Source of the DNA: Muribaculum gordoncarteri
GTDB lineage: Bacteria; Bacteroidota; Bacteroidia; Bacteroidales; Muribaculaceae
DNA length: 64,000 nt
NCBI RefSeq assembly: GCF_004803695.1
Contig: NZ_CP039393.1
Span: 1,178,001 to 1,242,000, forward strand
Reading direction: 5' to 3'
Position 1 is the stretch's first letter; the number at the start of each line of letters is the position of its first letter. Below the pieces are notes generated by a model. The model saw only the letters and a program-made list of their open reading frames with translations. It was not told where the DNA came from and made no database searches. This document shows, in pieces, positions 41,865 through 49,761 of the stretch. The translations under genes and the position numbers were made by a program.

Positions 41865-43670
41865 ATGAAGCTGAAAATAACCAAGACAAAAAAGACTTCC
41901 ATCCTTTATGTACAGAAGGCATACAGGGACAAGAACGGCAAAAGTACCTCAAGAATCCATGAGCGCCTTGGAACGCTTGAGGAAGTTCGTCAGAGATGCG
42001 GAGACAGAGATCCTGTTGAATGGGCCAGGGGATATATCGCCAGGCTTACGGCACAGGAGAAGGAGGGCCGGCAGGTGATAATATCACGTCTGTCGCCCAC
42101 AAAGCTTATTGAAAAAGGCGAGGCTCAGAGTTGCGAGAGCGGATATCTGTTTCTTAAACGGCTGTACCATAAGGTCGGGATGGACAGGATATGCGAGGCA
42201 ATCTCACGTAAACATAAGTTCGACTTCGATTTCAACAAAGTTCTGGAGCTGATGGTCTACGAACGGCTTTTGAGACCGGCTTCAAAACTAGGTAATTATC
42301 GCAGGAGCGGAAGCTATATCGAGCCTTTTGATATAGAAAAACAGCATATCTACAGGAGTCTGGATATCCTGGACAGACACGGTGAATACATCCAGAAGAG
42401 ACTTTTCCTTAATTCGTCAAAGGTTGTCGAACGGGATACGACCGTCATGTACTATGACTGCACCAACTATTTTTTCGAGAGAGAATCTGCCGATCCGGAC
42501 TATGTGACAGACAAAAAAGGGAACGTTCATGAACGTATACGCAAGTACGGAGTCTCCAAGGAACATCGACCGAACCCCATCGTACAGATGGGTATGTTCA
42601 TCGACAACTCCGGCATGCCGGTTGCGATGTGCATCAATCCCGGCAATGCCAACGAACAGACTACCTTGATTCCAACTGAAAAGATTATAGTTGAGAAGAT
42701 GGGGGTCAGCAAGATTGTAGTCTGTACAGACGGAGGTCTCTCTTCTGAAGGCAACCGGTCATATAACTCCACAGCAGAAAGATCATTCATAACGGTGCAG
42801 TCAATAAAGAAACTGGAGGATAATCTCAGGGACTGGTGTCTGGAACCGACAGGATGGAAACTTGTAAAGTCCGACACGGTACAAAAAGACAAGCGGTACC
42901 GGGATGCAGACGAGGATGAACTGGAGTTTGACCTGACTGATGCCGATACTGCCCGTTATTACGGAGACCGCACTTTTTATCGCGAGCGTTGGATTGTCAA
43001 TGAAAAGACAAAGTTCTCTCAAAGATTGATTGTGACATTTTCATACAAATACCGCGACTACCTCCGATTCCTGCGTCAACGCGAGATTGACAAGGCTGAC
43101 AGCAATGCACGTGGAAACAGGACATTGACCAAATCTTATAAGAGCCCTGACAGGTTCCTTTCCGAGACCTACGCCACAGAAGACGGCGAGGTTGCGGTAT
43201 TCAGAACCGTCTCCCTGAATCTTGACGCCATATCAGAAGAAGAAAAATATGACGGCTTCTATGCGATATGTACGGATCTGTCTGACAATGTGACGAAAAT
43301 CATCGAACTGAACCATAACCGCTGGGAGTCGGAGGATGCCTTCAGGGTCATCAAGACTGACTTCAAGGGTCGACCCGTCTTCGTCTGGACGGCGGAACAC
43401 ATAAGGGCCCACTTCATTGTCTGCTTTATCACACTACTGCTCTTCAGAATAATGGAAAAGGAACTGAACTATAAATACACATCCTCCGCTATAATTGAGA
43501 AACTACGGTCAATGACTATGAACATAGTCAAGGGAGAAGGCTACAAGCCTAACTTCACACGGGATGATCTTACCGATGACCTACATGCCAAAGCCGGCTT
43601 CAGACTCGACACCGAGATTGTTACTCGTCAGAAAATCAAACAGATTATTGCTAATATTAAAAAAGGTTAA
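41865..43670 (+). CDS. IS1634-family (IS4-like DDE) transposase, copy 2
   Basis: A 601-residue DDE transposase with Asp in YYDCTNYFFE, Asp in VVCTDGGLSS and Glu in RWESEDAFRVIK, and the IRAHFIVCFITLLLF signature of the IS1634 branch. It is identical to copy 1 except for Gly56 in place of Glu56 (WARG versus WARE). Both frames are complete, so both copies may be active. Upstream lies the internal promoter and downstream a hairpin. Confidence 0.93.
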   Translation: MKLKITKTKKTSILYVQKAYRDKNGKSTSRIHERLGTLEEVRQRCGDRDPVEWARGYIARLTAQEKEGRQVIISRLSPTKLIEKGEAQSCESGYLFLKRLYHKVGMDRICEAISRKHKFDFDFNKVLELMVYERLLRPASKLGNYRRSGSYIEPFDIEKQHIYRSLDILDRHGEYIQKRLFLNSSKVVERDTTVMYYDCTNYFFERESADPDYVTDKKGNVHERIRKYGVSKEHRPNPIVQMGMFIDNSGMPVAMCINPGNANEQTTLIPTEKIIVEKMGVSKIVVCTDGGLSSEGNRSYNSTAERSFITVQSIKKLEDNLRDWCLEPTGWKLVKSDTVQKDKRYRDADEDELEFDLTDADTARYYGDRTFYRERWIVNEKTKFSQRLIVTFSYKYRDYLRFLRQREIDKADSNARGNRTLTKSYKSPDRFLSETYATEDGEVAVFRTVSLNLDAISEEEKYDGFYAICTDLSDNVTKIIELNHNRWESEDAFRVIKTDFKGRPVFVWTAEHIRAHFIVCFITLLLFRIMEKELNYKYTSSAIIEKLRSMTMNIVKGEGYKPNFTRDDLTDDLHAKAGFRLDTEIVTRQKIKQIIANIKKG

Positions 43671-43705
43671 ATATAGATAACCCCATTCCAGTGCTACATA
43701 TATAG

Positions 43706-43745
43706 ACCCTTTTGCACATGGCTTCACGCCAATGTACAAAAGGGT
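43706..43745 (+). terminator. Hairpin after the transposase gene, copy 2
   Basis: The same ACCCTTTTG...CAAAAGGGT hairpin as in copy 1, 36 bases after the transposase stop and about 30 bases from the element end. Confidence 0.55.
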
Positions 43746-43774
43746 TTGCTCGTTTTTGGACTGTAAAAGATGGG

Positions 43775-44014
43775 AAATTAAATATAAAATTCATTTATTA
43801 CACCATAATTCATATTTTTTAGCTTATGTAAAATGACAGTAAAAAGAGGCATCGTTGTCACATGACAGCGATGCCTCGGTATTAACAATGAAAAAATTTT
43901 ATGCTTTCTTGTAAACGTTTACTTCCGAAGGAGTAAAGTTGTTGATGAATTCGGCGTGCTTTGCAACCTCGGCCTTGGCTATGTTATTGTAAACACGGGC
44001 CGAAGCGTCAAACT
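43775..44014. repeat. Long target-site duplication of IS copy 2, right copy (240-241 bp)
   Basis: A perfect repeat of 41510-41749. On this side it is continuous with the intact acyl-CoA dehydrogenase gene and its terminator. Its left end (AAATTAAATA) abuts the GATGGG end of the element. Confidence 0.95.
43846..43877 (-). terminator. Terminator of the etf/acyl-CoA dehydrogenase operon
   Basis: A 14-bp stem with one wobble pair and a 4-base loop, followed by five T on the minus strand, starting about 20 bases after the dehydrogenase stop. Confidence 0.85.
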
Positions 44015-45605
44015 CTTCGTTGCGGCTTGCATCGAGGATGAGCAGATAGCTCATGATGATGTTGCCTGCCATCTCGACAAGGCGACGGGCCATGAAGTCA
44101 AGATATTCCGAATCCTTTGCCGATGTAACTTTCTCAACTGCGGCGGCATATATGTCGGTAAGCTTAACAAGCTCGTCCTTCAACGGCAGATAAGCTTCGG
44201 CAATGTTCTCGTTCTCATAAGCGCGTATCTGGTTCAGATAGGTGCCTGTGGTCACGTGGCGTATGGCTGCCACAACCTGGAGCTGTGTAGTACCTTCGTA
44301 GATTGAGGTTATGCGTGCGTCACGATAGATGCGCTCGCAAGCGTAGTCCTTCATGAAGCCTGAACCGCCGTGTACCTGTACTGAATCGTAAGCGTTCTGG
44401 TTGCTGTATTCGCTGCCCATGCCCTTGGCCATGGGAGTGAAGGCATCGGCAAGACGTGAATACTTCTTCATCTCGGCGCGTTCGTCGGGAGTCAGTGAGC
44501 GTTCACGTGCTATGTCCTCGTAGGTCTTGTACATGTCGACAAAACGAGTGGTTTCATAGAGCAGCGAGCGTGATGCATCGAGCTTGGCCTTCATTACTGA
44601 AAGCATCTCGTAAACAGCGGGGAACTCGATAATTGCCTTTCCAAACTGACGGCGGTCACGTGCATAGTCAAGAGCTTCACGGTAAGCAGCTTCCGATACA
44701 CCTACCGACTGAGCTGCGATTCCGAGGCGGGCACCGTTCATGAGGGCCATCACATACTTGATAAGACCGAGCTTACGTGAACCGCAAAGTTCAGCCTTTG
44801 CATTCTTGAAAACGAGCTCGCATGTGGGTGAACCCTTGATCCCCATTTTATTTTCGATGCGGCGAACTGTTACGCCTCCGTCATTCTTGTCGTAAATGAA
44901 CATCGACAATCCGCGACCGTCCTTTGTGCCTTCCTCGCTACGTGCGAGTACAAGTGCTATGTCACCGTCGCCGTTGGTGATGAAGCGCTTCACGCCGTTA
45001 AGACGCCAGCAGCCGTTCTCCTCATCGGGAGTAGCCTTGAGCATAACGGCCTGAAGGTCGCTACCTGCATCGGGCTCGGTAAGGTCCATAGCCATGGTTT
45101 CGCCTGCGCACACGCGGGGAAGATAACGCTTACGCTGATCCTCATCGGCAAATTCATAGATTGTTTCGGCACAGTCCTGCAGACCCCAGATGTTGACAAA
45201 TCCGGCATCGGCACGACTAACCATGTCGGCTGCCATGATGTAGGGTACAAGCGAGAAGTTAAGACCGTTGTAGCGGCGGGGCAGTGAGATGCCCATAAGG
45301 CCTGCCTTTACAAGAGCGTCGAGATTCTTCTGAGTACCTTCGGCATATACAACTCGACCGTTTACTACGTGAGGGCCTTCGTGGTCTACGCTTTCAGCGT
45401 TGGGTGCTACGATGTCACCACTTATTTCACCGGCGATTTCAAGGACCTTTTCATAGGAGTCCATGGCATCGTCATAGTTGAAAGGAGCGTAGTCGTACTT
45501 CTCGGCGTCGGTATAGTTACGCTCTTTCAATTTGATAATCTTACGCATCAACGGATGAGTCAGATGATGCTTAAGACTGGGATTGTCGTTATAAAAATTA
45601 GCCAT
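43899..45605 (-). CDS. Acyl-CoA dehydrogenase, intact copy
   Basis: A 568-residue flavoprotein dehydrogenase. It shows MAMDLTEPDAGSDLQAV (FAD and substrate binding), RFITNGDGDIALVLA, MGIKGSPTCELVF and the C-terminal VHGGSGFMKDYACERIYRDA followed by SIYEGTTQLQ. It is longer than the roughly 380 residues of short-chain enzymes, having an extra C-terminal helical domain. It passes electrons to the EtfAB pair encoded in the same operon. The substrate is not evident. Its last 38 codons are duplicated beyond IS copy 2. Confidence 0.92.
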   Translation of the reverse strand: MANFYNDNPSLKHHLTHPLMRKIIKLKERNYTDAEKYDYAPFNYDDAMDSYEKVLEIAGEISGDIVAPNAESVDHEGPHVVNGRVVYAEGTQKNLDALVKAGLMGISLPRRYNGLNFSLVPYIMAADMVSRADAGFVNIWGLQDCAETIYEFADEDQRKRYLPRVCAGETMAMDLTEPDAGSDLQAVMLKATPDEENGCWRLNGVKRFITNGDGDIALVLARSEEGTKDGRGLSMFIYDKNDGGVTVRRIENKMGIKGSPTCELVFKNAKAELCGSRKLGLIKYVMALMNGARLGIAAQSVGVSEAAYREALDYARDRRQFGKAIIEFPAVYEMLSVMKAKLDASRSLLYETTRFVDMYKTYEDIARERSLTPDERAEMKKYSRLADAFTPMAKGMGSEYSNQNAYDSVQVHGGSGFMKDYACERIYRDARITSIYEGTTQLQVVAAIRHVTTGTYLNQIRAYENENIAEAYLPLKDELVKLTDIYAAAVEKVTSAKDSEYLDFMARRLVEMAGNIIMSYLLILDASRNEEFDASARVYNNIAKAEVAKHAEFINNFTPSEVNVYKKA

Positions 45606-45631
45606 TACTATTGGTTGTTTATTATTTCATG

Positions 45632-46312
45632 TTATTTAGGTGTCACTACAATGCCTATTACATAGTAGTGCGGTGAATTATCGACTATTTCGCTTGACAA
45701 TGAACTTATCTCCTTTTCTCCGCAGCTTCGGAATATCTTGAAATCATCATCCCACCAAAATGAGCCGGCCCACACGAGTGGAGTGAAATCATTGATACGG
45801 ATAGAATCCACTTTGAAGGGACGTGTATTATATTCAATCATAATGTCATCGCCCGTGTCGGGATTGTGTACCTTGCGCATTTTAAGGGATAGAGGCATGG
45901 TACCAATCTTGGGAATATCCATTAATACGGCTTTGGTGGAATCAGTGACTGAACGCAATCCGATGTTGACTTTTCGGCCTAAAGTGTATATGCCTTTTTC
46001 AGGGACAGCCATCTCTTCGGCCGGAATTATGGTATCTTTAAATTCGCTTGCCATAGTTCGATTATATAGAGCATAGGGTATCATGTTGGTCTTGAAATCG
46101 GTTTTCCCTGCCTCATATTCGCGAATTTGCAATTGAATGTAATAAGAACTGTCGGCAAGATCCGAAATATCAAAGCTTTCCAAATGGAAACCGGCATTCT
46201 CCAGCAGAGGGATGTAATCCTCAAATGAAGTCGTTTTCAAGTGCAATTCACGACCTCCGACAATGGAGGACATGATGCATAAGCAAGCAAATATAGAGAT
46301 AAGTCGATTCAT
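45632..46312 (-). CDS. Hypothetical exported protein in the etf operon
   Basis: A 226-residue protein with a signal peptide (MNRLISIFACLCIMSSIVGG) and a beta-rich mature part (YYIQLQIREYEAGKTDF, MIEYNTRPFKVDSIRIN, HYYVIGIVVTPK at the end). I cannot assign it with confidence; it faintly recalls Bacteroidales DUF5041-type proteins. It sits between etfA (11-base gap) and the acyl-CoA dehydrogenase (26-base gap). An exported protein inside an otherwise cytosolic redox operon is odd and may be a lineage-specific insertion. Confidence 0.7.
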   Translation of the reverse strand: MNRLISIFACLCIMSSIVGGRELHLKTTSFEDYIPLLENAGFHLESFDISDLADSSYYIQLQIREYEAGKTDFKTNMIPYALYNRTMASEFKDTIIPAEEMAVPEKGIYTLGRKVNIGLRSVTDSTKAVLMDIPKIGTMPLSLKMRKVHNPDTGDDIMIEYNTRPFKVDSIRINDFTPLVWAGSFWWDDDFKIFRSCGEKEISSLSSEIVDNSPHYYVIGIVVTPK

Positions 46313-46323
46313 TCGATCAAATA

Positions 46324-47352
46324 TTATTTTGAGTTCTTCTTGTAATATTTGATGAGTTTGGGAACGATATCTTCAACATTGCCGGTGATAACGTAGTCGG
46401 CGATGGTGTTGATGGGAGCGTTGGGGTCGTTGTTTATCGAGATGATGATAGAGCTTTCCTGCATACCTGCAATGTGCTGAATCTGTCCTGAAATACCGCA
46501 GGCTATGTAAAGCTTGGGACGAACGGTAACGCCGGTCTGACCAATCTGACGGCCATGCTCGGCAAATCCGGCATCAACGGCTGCACGTGACGCTCCGACT
46601 TCACCGCCGAGAGTGTTGGCCAATTCAAACAGAAGGTCAAATCCCTCCTTGCTTCCCATTCCGTAACCTCCGGCAACGATGATGGGTGAGTTCTTGATGT
46701 TGACTTTCGACTTCTCGATGTGACGGTCGATGATTTCAACAACAAAGTCTTCGGGGCTTACATACTTGGATGCGTCAAGATTTATGGCCTCGCCTTTGTA
46801 AGCGGGATCCTTGATCTCTTTCTTCATCACGCCTTCGCGCACGGTTGCCATCTGAGGACGGCAGTCGGGATTCACGATGGTTGCAACGATGTTACCGCCG
46901 AATGCCGGGCGAATCTGGTAGAGAAGGTCGGTGTATTCCTTGCCTGTCTTGGGATCCTTGTGGTCGCCGATTTCAAGAGCTGTACAGTCGGCGGTAAGGC
47001 CGCTGTGGAGGCATGAAGATACGCGGGGACCGAGGTCACGGCCTATGCAGGTTGCACCCATGAGGCATATCTGCGGCTTGATTTCCTTGAACAGGTTGAT
47101 CAGCACGCTTGCATGAGGATTGGAAGTATAGGGATAGAGGCGTGCATCCTCAACCTTATATACAGTGTCGACTCCATAGGGATAGAGCGTTTCTTCGATT
47201 TTATCCAACTTGTCGCCAATTACGAGGGCTTCCAACTTGACACCGAGCTTATCGGCAAGTACGCGACCCTTGGTGAGAAGCTCAAGGCTCACATCGGCCA
47301 CTTTGCCGTCTTCGTATTCGCAATATACGATTAAGTTATTATTGTCTGTCAT
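46324..47352 (-). CDS. etfA: Electron transfer flavoprotein alpha subunit
   Basis: A 342-residue protein with the N-terminal Rossmann-like domain and the C-terminal FAD domain. It shows IVAGGYGMGSKEGFDLLFEL, VGASRAAVDAGFAEHGRQIG and CGISGQIQHIAGMQESSIII. It works as a heterodimer with EtfB, carrying electrons from acyl-CoA dehydrogenase. Whether this pair bifurcates electrons, as clostridial Bcd-Etf does, cannot be settled here. Confidence 0.95.
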   Translation of the reverse strand: MTDNNNLIVYCEYEDGKVADVSLELLTKGRVLADKLGVKLEALVIGDKLDKIEETLYPYGVDTVYKVEDARLYPYTSNPHASVLINLFKEIKPQICLMGATCIGRDLGPRVSSCLHSGLTADCTALEIGDHKDPKTGKEYTDLLYQIRPAFGGNIVATIVNPDCRPQMATVREGVMKKEIKDPAYKGEAINLDASKYVSPEDFVVEIIDRHIEKSKVNIKNSPIIVAGGYGMGSKEGFDLLFELANTLGGEVGASRAAVDAGFAEHGRQIGQTGVTVRPKLYIACGISGQIQHIAGMQESSIIISINNDPNAPINTIADYVITGNVEDIVPKLIKYYKKNSK

Positions 47353-47376
47353 GATTGTGTTGATTCTTTAAGTAGA

Positions 47377-48249
47377 TTAGCCTATAGTGTGATTAGCGAT
47401 AAGTTCCTTTACGAGTTCTTCGATCTGGGCATCGTCATTGTCGAGTGTGAGGCTTTCCTTGGCAGTGAATACTACATTTTCGATAGCCTTTACCTTTGTA
47501 GGCGATCCTGCAAGACCTATCTGCTGCGGGTCGGCGTCAACGTAGGCGGCGCTCCACTCCTGAAGGTTTAGATAGGGACGGGCGTCAACTATGGCCTTCA
47601 TGTCATCGGAAAGCTTCTCCTTTTCGCTGGGAGAAACGGCATATTTGTATTTCTGAACTCGACGGGCGTTGCGGGGACGACATTCGGCTGCCGAGCCGTT
47701 GACTGTAACGACACAGGGCAGGGGAGCCTTGACGGTTTCAACGCCTGATTCAAGACGACGCTTTACAACTACATGACCATCCTTAAGCTCAAGGATCTCC
47801 TCGGCATAAGTAACCTGGGGCAAACCGAGTTTTTCGGCTATCTGAGGACCAACCTGAGCGGTGTCACCGTCGATAGCCTGACGGCCTCCGAGGATTATGT
47901 CATAATTGCCGAATTTCTTGACAGCCTGAGCGAGAGAGTATGAGGTGGCAAGAGTGTCGGCACCGCCAAGAGCACGGTCGGTAAGAACGATACCGGTGTC
48001 GGCACCGCGGTAAATAGCTTCACGAATGATTTCAGAGGCACGTGGCAGCCCCATTGTAAGCAATGTAATAGTGGACCCCGGATTAGCGTCCTTGAGGCGA
48101 AGTGCCTGTTCAAGGGCGTTCAAGTCCTCGGGATTAAAGATGGCAGGGAGAGCCGCACGGTTTATAGTGCCATCTTCCTTCATCGCATCTTTGCCAACAT
48201 TACGGGTGTCGGGCACCTGCTTTGCGAGCACAATGATGTTTAGACTCAT
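47377..48249 (-). CDS. etfB: Electron transfer flavoprotein beta subunit
   Basis: A 290-residue protein starting MSLNIIVLAKQVPDTRNVGK. It shows LNALEQALRLKDANPGSTIT, YDIILGGRQAIDGDTAQVGP and the nucleotide-binding loop PLPCVVTVNGSAAECRPRN. First gene of the operon etfB-etfA-hypothetical-acyl-CoA dehydrogenase, behind a strong promoter. Confidence 0.95.
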   Translation of the reverse strand: MSLNIIVLAKQVPDTRNVGKDAMKEDGTINRAALPAIFNPEDLNALEQALRLKDANPGSTITLLTMGLPRASEIIREAIYRGADTGIVLTDRALGGADTLATSYSLAQAVKKFGNYDIILGGRQAIDGDTAQVGPQIAEKLGLPQVTYAEEILELKDGHVVVKRRLESGVETVKAPLPCVVTVNGSAAECRPRNARRVQKYKYAVSPSEKEKLSDDMKAIVDARPYLNLQEWSAAYVDADPQQIGLAGSPTKVKAIENVVFTAKESLTLDNDDAQIEELVKELIANHTIG

Positions 48250-48296
48250 GATTAAAAGATATTAGACAGTTAATATATTATACTTTATATTGATTG

Positions 48297-48328
48297 CAAA
48301 GATAGTGTTTTCTAAGGTCTTAACCAAA
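48297..48328 (-). promoter_or_regulatory. Promoter of the etf operon
   Basis: On the minus strand TTTG (48325-48328) and TATCTTTG (48297-48304) are separated by exactly 20 bases. The -7 box is 47 bases before the etfB ATG. Confidence 0.7.
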
Positions 48329-48336
48329 AAAACGTA

Positions 48337-49740
48337 TTAATCGAAACTGCTTCCGTCGAAACAGTGGGTGCATACGCAGCATTTGGGCAAGCCTATCGAC
48401 TTCACTATGGTTTCGATGGAGTTGAACTTCAGCGATGTCAATCCAAGTTCCTCGCGAATGCTCTCAACCATCGCCTTGTATTTGGGCGAATCGGTTGTGG
48501 CATACTCCTGGAGATCTTTGTCATGACGACCCTCAAGGCGCTGTATCACGCGTCGTGTGATGAGCTCCATGTCGCTTTTGGATGCCGTAAAGTTAAGGAA
48601 CTTGCACGGATAGATGAGCGGCGGGCAGCTGATGCGGATGTGCACCTCTTTAGCTCCACAGTCAAACAAGTCCTTCACGTTGTCGCGCAACTGAGTTCCG
48701 CGCACTATCGAGTCGTCGCAGAATATGACCTTCTTGTCCTTGAGCAGAGTCTTGTTGGGAATCAACTTCATCTTGGCCACAAGCTCACGGCGTTCCTGGG
48801 TGCTGGGTGTAAAGCTTCTGGGCCATGTAGGGGTATATTTCACGATACCGCGCTGGTAGGGGACTCCTTTGCCTTGGGAATAGCCCAAAGCCATTCCAAT
48901 TCCCGAATCGGGCACCGCGCTGACGAAATCGACTTCAGTGTCATCGTTACGACCCATTTCAAGTCCTGATTCGTAACGCATGAGGTCGACATTCTTTCCT
49001 TCATACTCGCATACCGGGTAACCGTAATAGGTCCACAGGAATGCGCATATCTGCATGGTCTTTTCAGCCTCCTTGAGCTTTGTAATGCCATCGGCCTTGA
49101 CCTCTACAATTTCGGCAGGGCCGAGATTGTAGCACACATCGTAGCCGAGATTGGGGAATGCGCACGTTTCACTTGTAATGGCGTGTGCGCCGTCCTTCTG
49201 TCCCACGATTATAGGTGTGCGTCCGTATTTGTCACGCGCCGCTATGATGCTGTCCTCAGTGAGCAACAGCATTGAACATGAGCCTTTGACACGGGCATAT
49301 ACGTTCTTGATACCTGTGACATAGTCGGTTCCCTCGCTGATTAGCGCGGCTATCATCTCAGTGGGGTTGATGATGTCGTAACTGTGTTCACAGAAATGGT
49401 GTCCCTTGGCAAGCAGCTCCTTCTCAAGTTCGTTGATATTGTTGATGCGGCCTACGGTGACTATTGCAAACTTGCCGAGGTGGCAGTTTACAATTATGGG
49501 TTGTGCATCGGTGTCACTTATGACACCGATGCCTACATTTCCCCTGAAATCCTTCAGATCGCCTTCAAATTTGGATCTGAAATAGGAATTTTCAATATTG
49601 TGGATGGAGCGCGTGAACACGCCGCCGTAGCAGGTGGCTATTCCGGCACGTTTGGTGCCCATGTGGGAGTTGTAGTCAACTCCGTAGAACAGCTCGTTTA
49701 TGCATTCGTCGTGTTTTGCGACTCCGAAAAATCCTCCCAT
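48337..49740 (-). CDS. PurF-like amidophosphoribosyltransferase with a degenerate glutaminase site
   Basis: A 467-residue protein. The C-terminal phosphoribosyltransferase domain is intact: PRPP loop VIFCDDSIVRGTQLRD, and Cys residues in QICAFLWTYYG, SCPPLIYPCKF and CCVCTHCFDG that match the Fe-S cluster ligands of Bacillus-type PurF. The N-terminal Ntn glutaminase fold is recognisable, but the nucleophile Cys that must follow Met1 is Gly (MGGFFGV). The usual HRGQEGAG is HMGTKRAG, and the HNG segment is VGRIN. It may therefore use free ammonia, or have a different role. It follows purL by 21 bases. A second, ordinary PurF probably exists elsewhere in the genome (inference). Confidence 0.87.
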   Translation of the reverse strand: MGGFFGVAKHDECINELFYGVDYNSHMGTKRAGIATCYGGVFTRSIHNIENSYFRSKFEGDLKDFRGNVGIGVISDTDAQPIIVNCHLGKFAIVTVGRINNINELEKELLAKGHHFCEHSYDIINPTEMIAALISEGTDYVTGIKNVYARVKGSCSMLLLTEDSIIAARDKYGRTPIIVGQKDGAHAITSETCAFPNLGYDVCYNLGPAEIVEVKADGITKLKEAEKTMQICAFLWTYYGYPVCEYEGKNVDLMRYESGLEMGRNDDTEVDFVSAVPDSGIGMALGYSQGKGVPYQRGIVKYTPTWPRSFTPSTQERRELVAKMKLIPNKTLLKDKKVIFCDDSIVRGTQLRDNVKDLFDCGAKEVHIRISCPPLIYPCKFLNFTASKSDMELITRRVIQRLEGRHDKDLQEYATTDSPKYKAMVESIREELGLTSLKFNSIETIVKSIGLPKCCVCTHCFDGSSFD

Positions 49741-49761
49741 ATTATTACGAGATTGATTGTT

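Larger units (their letters stand above)
41750..43774 (+). mobile_element. IS1634-family insertion sequence, copy 2 (2,025 bp)
   Basis: The same element as 23769-25793, in opposite orientation. It begins CGGTAGTTTGACAGT and ends ACTGTAAAAGATGGG. The transposase frame is intact. The flanking duplication is 240 bp (241 if the first C belongs to the target). The two copies enclose about 16 kb holding yicC to the NlpC genes, including urease, but each has its own unrelated duplication, so they inserted independently. Confidence 0.93.
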
